Below are positions 1 to 16,600 of a stretch of 64,000 nucleotides of DNA, piece after piece (position 1 is the stretch's first letter; each line of letters opens with the position of its first letter). The DNA is taken from positions 54,337,932-54,401,931 of the forward strand of contig NC_043973.1 of the NCBI RefSeq assembly GCF_902148855.1, given 5' to 3'. Source of the DNA: Sphaeramia orbicularis. Its lineage: Eukaryota > Chordata > Actinopteri > Kurtiformes > Apogonidae. The translations under genes were made by a program, and so were the position numbers. The notes under the pieces are model-generated. The model made no database searches and was not told where the DNA came from. It worked only from the letters and a program-made list of their open reading frames with translations.

Positions 1-3535
<3,535 letters not shown>

Positions 3536-4213
3536 CAGAGACCCACCCACATGGCCACACCCACACCGGGGACCACACCCACAGACGTGTGTGTATGAGG
3601 AACATCCCGGTTGGTAGTTTGAATCCTGGGGTCAGAGGTCACTGTCCGTCATCCTGTATGTGTTGGTGTTGCTAAAGGAGTGTTCCGCTGTTCTGACCGG
3701 TTCTCCCAAATACTACAAAACCCATGAGCTTCAGCGCCTGTTGCCATGGTGTTGAGGCCTGCTTAGACTTGTGGAAACAGGAGAGGCTAAAGCTCAGACA
3801 AATTTCTCAAACATCACTTTTTACTGTGTCAGGTTTGTGTTCCAAAAATGTACAATTGGAAGAAACAGACTTCTCAAATATTCAAATTGGTTCTTGAAAA
3901 TGCCCGAATAGAACAAAGCCTTAAATAGTGAAGAAATATGGAATTTTTATGTCAAATACAACTTTGTCCCTAAATGCACCCTGGGAAGAGTTGTCTCCGT
4001 GGTCTTCTGATGAGTGTTGGTGTTTTGTGTTGAGGCCGTGCTGCGTTCACTGACCCTCTGAGATGGGAAACAGCAGACTGCTCCTTAAACCAGTGCAGGC
4101 GGTGTTGTGCTCTGGCCTGGAGGGGGCGGGGCGGGGGGTGGGGCTTTTTTTTTTAATAACATTTAGTAACCGTGGTGTTGACCATGCATGTGTGGACTGT
4201 TTTATAAAACCAC

Positions 4214-4244
<31 letters not shown>

Positions 4245-7242
4245 CGACAACGACAGCAGGGGCTGATGGGTACTGTAGTTCTCTGGCTGTCTGGTGTGTG
4301 GGGGGTGTTTGTTACTATGGTAACTGTGTGCGTGTGTGTGTGTATGTGTTGGCCACAGGAGGCGGGCTGTGGGGTCAGAGGTCAGATTATTTATTGCAGT
4401 GTCAGGTGACGGACTGACAGTTGGAACAGAGTTTGTTTATATTGGATAATTCTATCAAATCAAACATCTATAAAACATGTCTGAAACTGAAGGCGTGTGC
4501 TGTGGTTCTTGTGTTTACGTCCATGCCTTCATGTGTGAAACGGTGCCATCTACTGATGGTACAGACACACCACGACCAGCATGAGGCTTCAAAGCTCCTC
4601 CTGTTCAGATACTGTTGTTTAGACAAAGTGCAAACATTCGCCAACTCTGGCGGGGGGGCAAACGTACGGCCTGTGGGCCAGAACCGGCCCGCCAAAGGGT
4701 CCAATCCTTTTAGTTCAGGTTCCACATACAGACCAGAGTGATCCAGAACTCTGATCCAGAACTCTGACCCATATATTCACACTTTAGAACCTGATACTAG
4801 CGGATGTTCTGCTTAACTGAGGACGTTTCTGTCTAAAATGGGGTCGTCACGGGGTTCTTTTCCAAACTGCTCAAAAAATAAATAAATAACGCCATAGGCG
4901 TAGTTGAAGGTGCCAAAAAACAAAAAAAAAAAAAGGTGGTAATTTAATTGCCGTCAGCACTCCCAAAAATGCAGTGCAAAATATATACTAAGTGTAGTCA
5001 AAAATGGAAAAAAAAATACTATTTACAAATTTACAAGACAGGAGAAAAACCCCACATTAGAGCAGAGTTCTTCAATAACTCATTTAGCAGAAATTGAACA
5101 GTTTCCAGGTCTGTGACCCAGGGCTTCAGCAGCCATCTTTGATTAACTAAGCCCCTCCTACTGGGCCGCTCAATTAAAGACTTTTACAAAAACATATTTT
5201 CAACAGTGTTTTCAATATAGTTATGCACTTCAGGAATAACCATTTTACATTTGACATTTTAAGTGATTTTCTAATCAATTACCAAACCCAAATACCTGAT
5301 TACTTTGGAAAAAGCAGAGAAAAACAAAAACAACACACTATTGTGCATCACGTGATGCAAAATCCCGTGAGATTTTCCCTATATCACTAACCCAGAAGTG
5401 ACGCTCCATTCTTTTATCTCAAACTACTCGGCGGTCCATGACAGAATGACACTTCAATGCTGACAGGTAAGAGTTGAAAACTGGAGTAAATGTATGTGAA
5501 ATTCACCTGAAAAAGTCCAGGTGTGGAAGAGGAAGAGTGTGTGTTTGTATGTGTGTGTGCTTCTCCTGCAGGGCCCAGCTGAGGCTTAGTGTCAGTGTCT
5601 CTCTCTGTCACATCATCCCCCTCCTCCTGGACCCAGGTCAGGTGACCATCCTCAAGTCAGTTGATCATCCTCAGGTCAGGTGACCATCCCCCTCACTGGT
5701 GTGTCCTGCTCGGTGTCGGACTGTGAAATGGAACAAATGGACTGACCGGTACAGTCAGGTCATCTGTTGTGGTCCTTCGTGGAACTGGTCCAGGTGAGGG
5801 CCCTGTGGTCGGTTTCAAGGTCAAACTTGACCAAATTTTGGAAACCACGACCTTTCAAGGTCATCAAAGTTCAACAAAATTGTTCCCGAATGAAAGGTCA
5901 AAGGTGAGTTGTGCTCAGTGGATCATACTGTTGGATCTGCATCAGTTCATAAAGACACTGAGTGACTTTACAAATGAGACAAACTTTCAACTGTTCGAAC
6001 TCTTTCAACTGTTCGAAACAGGAAGTGACAGAGGACGACTAAAAGGACACTGTCCTACTGTTGAACATGGAGGTAGAAGGGTTCGGGTTCAGGTTAGGAT
6101 TAGGGTTAGGGTTCTTCCGTCTTAAACAGGGTTAGGGTTCAGATTAGGATTCTTCTGTGTTAAGCAGGGTTAGGGTTTGGGTTGGGTTAGGGTCCCTCTG
6201 TCTTAAACAGTTCCAAAGTTAGAAGTGAATGGAAAGAACAAAAAAGTACCAGAAATACAGGTATTTTCTGCCATAACTCTGAAACGGGAAATGATGAGAA
6301 AAACCAAAATATACATTGTCTCCTACTTTTTCAGGCTTTAGAACCTGATACTGGTCCTTTTTCTACAAAACTGACAAAAACTGAGTGTGTTGAAAACCAT
6401 GACCTTGAGTTTGACCTTTCAAGGTCATCAAAGGTCAACAAAATTGGTACCAAATTAAAGGTCATGTCCGACTTCCTATAAGTTGATAACACAAAGATAG
6501 TCGATATCTGTCTTTCAAGATAGAAGCTGTTTAGTGAATACGTAAAAATATATGTAAATATATGTGAGGTCCTCTAAAACAGACTACGGTCTGGGTCAGA
6601 CCACTCCCACAGAATAGACTTCCTGTTAACTCCAGTCTGTGTGTAATTGAACAGCGGGTCCTGGTGACCTTTGACCCCGTCTCTGCTGTATTTACTCCAT
6701 CTGCATCATAAATGTATTTACCTTAAATCACCAATGTCACTGATTTAATACATTTGTTCTAGTATTTATACGTTTGTTCCAGTATTTACGTGTATTCATA
6801 TGTTCTAGTATTTACGTGTATTTATACGTTCTGTATATTTTCCTAAACTGTCATACATGTCGTCGGTTCAGTCAGTACAGCTGCCCCAGCTGGTGGGTTC
6901 ATGGTCACCACAAAGTGCATCTTGGGCATTCTTTCCATCCCAGTTTACAGGAGTCACCACCCAGTGCACCCATGGTTTAAACTACAGACCAAAACAACAT
7001 GTGGGTGTTCCATGGGTTCCTGGTTTAAGCTAACTTTCAGTTAGAACAGAACTTGATAACATTTCACAAGAACGGAAGAACAGACAAGAACGTGTATTGA
7101 ACAACGGCCAATGTTTATGTGAGGGTGGGGCTTAATCAAACAGGAAATGACTTCACTGACAGAATGCAATAAAGTGCTCCTGAAAGCACAGTGTTATGTT
7201 TGTGTTCACAGTCAAATCTGACACAAATGAGAAAAAAGTGCA
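3536..7242. other. Convergent intergenic region between fastk and ubtf
   Basis: I see no convincing gene. It holds the presumed fastk 3'UTR, a (GAT)n run at about 4217-4245, a relic resembling hAT-type repeats (CGGCCCGCCAAAG) near 4640-4720, A-rich tracts near 4870-4935, and telomere-like GGGTTAGGGTT stretches at about 6083-6185. Two GGTCATCAAAGGTCA segments occur near 5855 and 6424. An AATAAA on the plus strand lies near 7168. Confidence 0.6.
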
Positions 7243-7248
7243 TTTATT
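7243..7248 (-). terminator. Candidate ubtf poly(A) signal
   Basis: TTTATT on the plus strand reads AATAAA on the minus strand, about 360 bases after the ubtf stop codon. Confidence 0.5.
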
Positions 7249-7603
7249 ATTCGTTAATAATTTTCTCAGGCAGGCAGTTGATCAGAGGCTCCTCCCCCAG
7301 CTGTAACCCATAACAACCACATGTGCTCCACCCCCTCCCTGCCTGGTGAACTGTACAAACTCCGCCTGCTGTCACATAAAAAAACAGATTTAGACAAAGT
7401 CTCCGCCTCAAATGTCTGATAAAAACCAACAAACACTCAATAAAACAAACAAAATGGTAACAAAACACTCCGTCAGGCTCCGCCCCCTTCACGTCAGAGA
7501 GAGGTGGGCGGGGCATCTTCTCATTAGTCCGCCGGGATTATTGGCATGTGAGGAGGCGTGGCCTGCACAACCTGTCCTCTCCAGTGAGGGGGGAGGGGCG
7601 GAG

Positions 7604-10600
7604 CTAATCTGAGTCTGAATCACTGGATTCGTCTGAGGACGTCTGATCTTCGTCGTCCTCGTCGTCCTCGTCGTCATTCTGAAAAAAAAAACAAAACACA
7701 GATCGCCATGGAAACTCTGCAGATTCTGTAGCGATGCACAAAATCAACCGTTCATGCACAAAATCAACCGTTCATGCACTTACCTCGTCATCATCATCAT
7801 CACTGTCCGTTGTTCCAGACGTCTCATCGTCTTCATCAGAGTCCGACGAGTCGCTCTTCTCCTCTTCCTCATCTGAGTCGGACATATCCTGCTGAAAAAC
7901 ATAAACAAACAGCCTGACAGTCCAAACTCAGGGTTTCAAAGAGTAGACAGCCTTAACTCAGGGTTGAAAAGAGCCTGACGGCCCAAACTCAGGGTTTACG
8001 AAAGCCTGACGACCTAAACTCAGGGATTGAGAGAGTAGATAGACAGCCTAAACCCAAGGTTTAAGAGAGCCTGATGGCCTAAACTCAGGGTTTAAGAGAG
8101 CCTGATGGCCTAAACTCAGGGTTTAAGAGAGCCTGATGGCCTAAACTCAGGGTTTAAGAGAGCCTGATGGCCTAAACTCAGGGTTGAAATGAGCCTGACG
8201 GCCCAAACTCAGGGTTTAAGAGAGCCTGATGGCTCAAACTCAGGGTTTAAAAGAACCTGACAGCCAGACCATACAGAGGGCAGTACTTGTAGTGGTACCT
8301 TGGCTCTGTAGGCCATGCTCCTCTTGCCCACTCCCACTCCTCCTGGTGCTGTGGTTTTGGATCCAGACGCCTTCCCCTTCGCCGTCACTCGGACTTTGGC
8401 TCCTGGACTGCTGCGAACTTTGGTGGTGGTACTGCGACGTTTCTGGACAAACAAACAAAGCGAGGTGATGAACTGGTGTCAAGTCTAATGACGGAAAAAG
8501 TCTTGAGACCTGGACTCACTGAGGATGAGAACTCTTTGTAGACAGCGCGATCCTGAGGAGACAGAGACTGAAAAACAACAGTGAAAACATATGAAGAAAC
8601 GACAACCACAAAACTACACTGGAATGAATTGGAATGATTGGTGGTCCACCTGGACTCAGTCCAAAACTTGATCCTGAACCCCGTGGTGGTCCACCTGGAC
8701 TCAGTCCCAAACCTGATCCTTAACCCCCTGGTGGTCCACCTGGACTCAGTCCTAAACCTGATCCTAAACCCCCTGGTGGTCTACCTTGACTCAGTCCTAA
8801 ACCTGATCCCAAACCCTCCGGTGGTCCACCTGGACTCAGTCCCAAACCTGATCCTTGACCCCCTGGTGGTCCATCTGGACTCAGTCCCAAACCTGATCCT
8901 TAACCCCCTGGTAGTCCACCTGGACTCAGTCCTAAACCTGATCCTGAACCCCCTGGTGGTCCACCTGGACTCAGTCCTTAACCTGATCCTGAACCCCCTG
9001 GTGGTCCACCTGGACTCAGTCCTAAACCTGATCCTAAACCAGATCAACAAAATGCCGTTCAACACTGACCCTGGTCTTGAGTTGTGGACCTGTGGTGGGC
9101 GTGGTGCCGTACCTTGAGCCACGCCTCCAGCTCCGCCTTGTACTCCACCTGCTGCTCCTCCACCTGCTTCTTGTACTTGTCCTTCTGGCTCTGGCTCAGC
9201 TTGTGCCACCTCTTCCCGATCTCCACCATTCGCTCCTTCAGACTGAAGTGGTTCAGCTCCCCATTGGTCAGCAGCTCCTGGGAGAACATCTGATACCCAC
9301 TCCTATTGGACAGACAGGACAGAGGGTGGGGCTTTAGCTCATTGAAACAGTCTGAGGAGGTACATCGGTTTCAGGTCGATATGAAGGAGTATGGAGCCTG
9401 TTTACTGGGTCACATTCAATCAGATGATCAATAGACACCAATCAATCATGTGACTATTTGGCATGTGCTGAAGCTGCGTCTGAATGACTCACACCGGCGG
9501 TTTCTTGGGTTCTCCGTCAAACTTGGGTTTCCGTTGAGTGGCCGCTGCGGCCGTGGGTGGAGTCCTCATGTCCAGCAGCTCCCTCTGCAGGATGACACTG
9601 AGTCAGACTACAGCTACAACACAAACCAGTCATTACAGCTCAAACACATGTGCGTTGTCCGCTGCCGCCACCACCATGACTCCACCTCGTAGCGTTTCTG
9701 GTCTTCAGCCGCCTTCTTGATCCATGGGATCTTCTCCTTCTTCTCCATGGACTTCCAGGATGCCTCCATCGCCACCTGCGCCTTCCTGCGGTCGCTCTGC
9801 AGGACAGGTTACATGACCAAGGGTTTGGGTCAACCATCAAACAGGAGGTCTGTCATTGCTGACAATAGGGAGCTGAAGCCCCACCCCCTCTAGGTGTAAT
9901 GATGAGAAAAAAAAAAACTATAAAGGTTGAAGGTCAGAGACGGAACCTGGTCAGTCCATGATCTGTTCAGATTCCAAAGATGTCTCTGCAGCTTCAACAC
10001 AACTGGACCAGAACTGATGAACTGGACCAGAACCGATAACCCGGAACCGATAACCCAGAACCAATAACCCGGAACGGAACCGTTAAACCAGACCAGAACC
10101 AATAAACTGGAACCAATAAACAAGATCAATTGCTTCTCATTGGTTTAATGGTTCTGGTTTTTGATGGGTTTAATGGTTCTGGTTTCTGACAGGTTTAATG
10201 GTTCTGGTTTCTGACAGGTTTAATGGTTCTGGTTTCTGACGGGTTTAATGGTTCTGGTTTCTGATGGGTCTAATGGTTCTGGTTTCTGATTGGTCTAATG
10301 GTTCTGGTTTCTGATGGGTCTAAAGGTTCTGGTTTCTGATTGGTCTAATGGTTCTGGTTTCTGACGGGTCTAATGGTTCTGGTTTCTGATGGGTTTAATG
10401 GTTCTGGTTTCTGATGGGTCTAAAGGTTCTGGTTTCTGACTGGTCTTATGTTTCTGGTTTCTGATTGATTTAATGGTTCTGGTTTCTGATGGGTTTAATG
10501 GTTCTGGTTTCTGATTGATCTAATGGTTCTGGTTTCTGATTGGTCTAATGGTTCTGGTTTCTGATGGGTTTAATGGTTCTGGTTTCTGATTGGTCTAATG

Positions 10601-13600
10601 GTTCTGGTTTCTGACGGGTTTAATGGTTCTGGTTTCTGATTGGTCGAATGGTTCTGGTTTCTGATTGATCTAATGGTTCTGGTTTCTGATTGGTCTAATG
10701 GTTCTGGTTTCTGATGGGTTTAATGGTTCTGGTTTCTGATTGGTCTAATGGTTCTGGTTTCTGATGGGTCTAATGGTTCTGGTTTCTGATTGGTCGAATG
10801 GTTCTGGTTTCTGATGGGTCTGATGGGTCTAATGGTTCTGGTTTCTGATGGGTCTAATGGTTCTGGTTTAGGGTTCGGTCTGTGTCAGATTGGCTTGGTG
10901 TCAGAGGTCAAAGGTTATGTGGGCGGGGCTTACTCTGTATTTGGCCAGGTAGTCTCCCATGACGCTGTGCTGCCACATCTCTTCGGCCGTCTTCGGCGTC
11001 TCTGGGAGCTTGGCCGTCTTCTTGGCGTCTCGTCTGTCCTTCTGTCCAACTCCGACCCATGTCTCTGGCTCTGCCTCCCGGCTGCGCTCCTAAAAGGTAA
11101 TGGTAAACACCAGGCGTTAGTCTGCAGGCTCCGCCCCGCCCCGCCCATCCGAAATCATAGTAGAAGAACAAGTCCAGACTTTGACAGATGGAGATTTAGC
11201 TCTGTGTGGACTGGAGGCCACGCCCACACCAAGTTTAGCTCCACCCAGTTTCTCCTCACTCAGGACCCGATCTCGCTCCTCTTCCGGCAGACTCTGAAAA
11301 CCGATGAAAAATGAATGAGCGAAGGTTGCGTTAATGAGCGACACACAACTGACGTCAGTCAAAGGCAACAAATACGACAACAATGACAGGGTCAGGTGGT
11401 AAGAACAACGATGACAGCGACCACACAACAAAACAATAAACAATAACAACAAACAATAAAAAACTAAACAACAAGCAATAAAAAAACAACAAAACAACAA
11501 ACATAACAAACAATAAAAAATGAAACAACAATAACAACAAACAATAAAAAACAACAAACAATAAAAAACCAACAAATAAAACAATAACAAAAACAAACAA
11601 TAACAAAACAAACCAACAAACAATAACAACAAAACAACAAAAACAATAACAAAAACAAACAATGACAAAACAACAGGCAATAAAAACAAAATAACAAACA
11701 ATAACAACAAAACAACACACAATAACAACAAAACAACAACAAAACAACAATAACAACAAAACAACAAACAGAAACAACAAAACAACAACAGACAATAAAA
11801 AAACTAAATGATAACAACAAAAGAACAAACAATAACAAAAATACACAATGACAACAAAACAACAATAACAACAAAAATACTCACAAGGACAACAAAACAA
11901 CAAACGATAACAAAAAACAACAAAACAACAGACATTGACAACAAAAATACAAACAAGGACAACAAAAATTCACAATGACAAGAAAAAAAAACAATGAGAA
12001 AACAAACAATGAACACAAATACACATGACGACAACAAAACAATAACAACAAAAGAACAATGACAACAAAACAACAAACAATAACAACAAAACAACAAACA
12101 ATGACAACAAAACATACAATAACAACAAAAATACACACAAGGCCAACAAAACAACAAACAATAACAAAAAATACACACAAGGACAACAAAAATACACACG
12201 TCAATGAAACAAACAAGGACAACAAAAAAAACCAAACAATAACAACAAAACAACACAATGAAAACAAAAATACACACAAGGACAAGAAAAGAACCAAAAC
12301 CAAACTCCAGACGATGATAAAAACACAGTTCTTTATCATATTATTGATTATTATCATTGATTACTGTCTGATCTATCGGTGACGTACCTCCAGGAAACGC
12401 TGCAAGTCAATGTCGTACTGTTTCTTTTTCTGTCAAACAAACACAGTAAACAACAGTTTATACCAGAACAATAACAACAAGAACAACCCAGGACCTGTTC
12501 TATGTGTTATTAACCTGTTCTCCGCCTGTTCTCTGTCTGTTCTCCATCTGTTCTCTACATGTTCTCTACATGTTCTCTGCCTGTTCTCCTCCTGTTCTCT
12601 GCCTGTTCCCTGCCTGTTCTCCACCTATTCTCAGTCTGTTCTCTGCCTGTTCTCCGTCTGTTCTCTGTCTGTTCTCCATCTGTTCTCTACATGTTCTCTG
12701 CCTGTTCTCCATCTGTTCTCTACATGTTCTCCGCCTGTTCTCTGTCTGTTCTCTGCCTGTTCTCTGCCTGTTCTCTGCCTGTTCTCTGCCTGTTCTCTGC
12801 CTGTTCTCTGTCTGTTCTCTGCCTGTTCTCTGTCTGTTCTCTGCCTGTTCTCTGCCTGTTCTCTGCCTGTTCTCTGCCTGTTCTCCACCTATTCTCGGTC
12901 TGTTCTCTGCCTGTTCTCTGCCTGTTCTCTGCCTGTTCCCTGCCTGTTCTCCACCTATTCTCGGTCTGTTCTCTGCCTGTTCTCCGTCTGTTCTCTGTCT
13001 GTTCTCCATCTGTTCTCTACATGTTCTCTGCCTGTTCTCCGTCTGTTCTCTGCCTGTTCTCTGTCTGTTCTCCATCTGTTCTGTCTGTTCTCTCCCTGTT
13101 CTCTGTCTGTTCTCCGCCTGTTCTCCACCTGTTCTCCGTCTGTTCTCTGTCTGTTCTCCATCTGTTCTCTACATGTTCTCTGCCTGTTCTCCGTCTGTTC
13201 TCTACCTGTTCTCCATCTGTTCTCTGCCTGTTCTCCGCCTGTTCTCCATCTGTTCTGTCTGTTCTCTGCCTGTTCTCTGTCTGTTCTCTGCCTGTTCTCT
13301 GTCTGTTCTCTGCCTGTTCTCTGCCTGTTCTCTGTCTGTTCTCTGCCTGTTCTCTGCCTGTTCTCTGTCTGTTCTCTGTCTGTTCTCTGCCTGTTCTCTG
13401 TCTGTTCTCTGTCTGTTCTCTGTCTGTTCTCTGCCTGTTCTCTGCCTGTTTTCTGTCTGTTCTCTGTCTGTTCTCTGCCTGTTCTCTGCCTGTTCTCTGT
13501 CTGTTCTCTGTCTGTTCTCCGTCTGTTCTCTGCCTGTTTTCTGTCTGTTCTCTGTCTGTTCTCCGTCTGTTCTCTGTTTGTTGTCTGTCTGTTCTCTGTG

Positions 13601-16600
13601 TGCTTACACTGACCTGCTCACAGCGTCTCTGGAACATGTCTTTCTCCTTCTGCGTCATCATCTTCCATTGTTTACTACACAGAACCATGCGCTCGGTGCT
13701 CGGCACGTCCTTCATGTTCACCATGAGCTCGGCACAGTACAGGGAGTACCCGTTACTGCAAAAAGGACACAGCAGTACTTCACAAACTACACACCTGGGC
13801 CTTCAACCACAAACAGCTATTTCACCCACAACAGTGGTTCTCCACCTGTTTAGAACAGAGGCCCACTGACGCCATCATGACCCCCCTGCCACCTCCCCCA
13901 TCCCCAAAAACACATTTGGGACGGGGGCTGGGGGGGGGGGGGGGGTTCTAGTACACGATAGAGCTCAATCTCTCAGTCACAGATGCTGTGCTCATGCACC
14001 CCCCAGCAGGGTGTCCACGCACCCCCCCCCCCAGGAAAGTGTCCACACAACCCCAGGAGAGTGTCCACTGCCCCCCCCCCAGGAGGGTTTCCACGCCCCC
14101 CAGTTGAGAATCACTGATCTGCAACATCAGCATTGTTTCTTGTTGAAGGTCCGTTTAGTCAGTGTCGAAGGTGCTTTTAGTTGGTACTGAAGGTCCGTTT
14201 TGTCTGTGTCAAAGGTCTGTTTCGTCTGTGTCGACGGTCCGTTTCATCGGTGTTGAAGGTCCGTTTCGTCGGTGTTGCCGGTCCGTTTCGTCGGTGTCGA
14301 AGGTCCGTTAAGTCGGTGTTGAAGGTCCGTTAAGTCAGTGTCGGTGTGGATCAGACTCACGGCGGTGGTTTCGTCGGTCGTCCGTCGAACTTGTCCTTCA
14401 GTTGTCTCTCTGCTTTGGTGAGGACAGAGCGGACGTGGTCCTCAGAGTTGACATCAGGGTGGGCCTGGTGGTACGCTCTCATACTGTCCTGTACAGACAC
14501 ACACAGGAGCTGGATCAGCTGAAAGCCTTGGACCTACAGTTGGTGGTTCTACTGGTTCTGGTACCTCATAGTCCTTCTGCAGCTCCAGGGCCTTACTGAT
14601 CCACTTCAGCCTCCTCTTATCTGAAAGCTGAGACCACTGTCTCCTCAACGCCTCCTTCAGCTCCTTCTGACTCACCTGAACACACACACACACACACGAG
14701 ACACCAGGTAAACCACGGGTCTGCAGATGTACTCTGAGTATATTCTGGGTGTAGTTTGAGTATATTCTTGGTGTACTCTGAGTACACTCTGAGTATACTC
14801 CGTGTGTGCTTTGTGTACCTCTGGGTGTAGTTTCATGTATGTCTTCTTCTCATGGTTGTACCACAGCTGCTGTGGAGTTTTGGGTTTTTCAGGCAGGTCT
14901 GACTTCTTCCTCTCCTCAATCAGCTCTGGATGCTCCTCCCTGTGGGTCAGCTGACATTAGCCACCCTGATGCGAATGCTAATGCTAATGGACCATAAACG
15001 TCCACAACCGACTTCTATGTTTAGAACACTTAAATGTTCCATAAAAGACAGTTAAATGGTTCTGTTTTGCTTTGTGTACACCACATCAACATCTGGTTCA
15101 ACACCGATTTAACACTGATACAACACTGGTTCAATATCATATCAACACCAATTTAACACTGATTTAACACGGCATTAACACCACATCAACGATTTAACAC
15201 CGGTTCAACACCGATTTAACACCACATCAACACCAATTTAACACTGGTTCAACACCGCATCAACACAGATTTGACACCAGCTCAACACAGCATCAACACA
15301 GATTCAACACCGCATCAACACCAATTTAACACGGGTTCAACACCGCATCAACACCGATTTAATACCAGTTCAACACCGCATCAACACCAGTTTAACACCA
15401 GTTCACCACCAATTTAACACAGCGTCAACACCAGTTCAGCACCGGTTCAACATTGATTCAACACCAGTTTAACACCGGTTCAACACCAGTTAAACACCGG
15501 TACAACACCGCATCAACACTGACTTAAGACCACATCAACGCCAGTTTAACACCGGTTCAACAGAGATTTACCACCAGTTGAGTACCGGTTCAACACCTCA
15601 TTAATACCCGGCTAATCACTGATTCAACGCCAGTTTAACACTGGTTCAAGACCAATTTAACACTGGTTCAACACCACTTCGACACCGGTTTAACACCAGT
15701 TTAACACCAGTTCAATACCAGTTTGACACCAATTTAACAATGGTTGAACCCTGGTTCAACACCGGTTCAACACCGGTTTAACACCGGGTTAACACTGGTT
15801 CAACACTTTCTTAACATTAGTTCAACACCAGTTAAATATCAGATAAACTCACTTGAATCGAGACATGTTCTTCTCAAACTCCTCTTTCTCTCGTTGAAAC
15901 TCTGTGATGTACTTTTGCTGTTGAAGCAAATAAAAACATGTTTAAAACAATTTGGTGACATTTTAAATTCAGTCCTTGTTTTATTTGTTAAATGAAATGT
16001 TTACAATGAAAGGAGATAAATAATAAAAACAATAAATATGGCGACTGTGACAGTATGAGATGAACCTCAGTCTGAATGTACAGGGTGACAACAGTCTAAC
16101 TCTAACCCTGGTGTTAAACTCCATCTATATCTACAGTCTAACTCTAACCCTGGTGTTAAACTCCATCTATATCTACAGTCTAACTCTAACCCTGGTGTTA
16201 AACTTCATCAGACCTTCTTTTTGTCGGGCAGTTCTCTGTACTTCTTAGACAGGATCTTTGTCAGGTCCAGGTTGCTCATCTCTGGGTGGATTTTGGCGTA
16301 TTTGGCTCGTTTCTCCATGAAGAAGCGAAAGTACGGAGTCAGAGGCTTCTTGGGAAAATCCGGGTGAGTCTGTAAAAAACACAGAGTAGCTGGTCAAGGG
16401 TCAAAGGGTCAAAGGTCAACGTGACGCACATATGTCGGGATCAGAGTCTCACCTTCAGCTTCTTGCCTTTGTAGGGGTTTTTGACGAACTCCATGGCGTC
16501 TACGATGAGCTCTGTCATGGTTCGGTATTTACGAACCTGAAACAATTATCAGGTATTACTGACACGGTTCTGAAACCTGAGCAGAACCTGCTGAGTCCAA

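Noticed and set aside
4217-4266. Poly-Met/poly-Asp ORFs
   Set aside because: Translation of a (GAT)n microsatellite in intergenic sequence.
7920-9052. Regularly spaced arrays that could be mistaken for CRISPR
   Set aside because: Units are contiguous, without unique spacers, and the genome is eukaryotic.
8638-9117. 159-codon ORF with a 15-residue repeat ([15 protein letters not shown])
   Set aside because: The 45-bp minisatellite is a multiple of three, so it stays open; it lies in a ubtf intron.
11355-12357. Long hydrophobic minus-strand ORFs resembling membrane proteins
   Set aside because: They come from an AACAA-rich simple repeat read as Phe/Val/Leu/Cys codons and lie inside a ubtf intron.
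12410-13869. Three overlapping plus-strand ORFs of 400-449 codons and minus-strand companions
   Set aside because: All arise from the 11-bp repeat, which lacks stops in every frame; composition is a cycle of about 11 residues with no domain.
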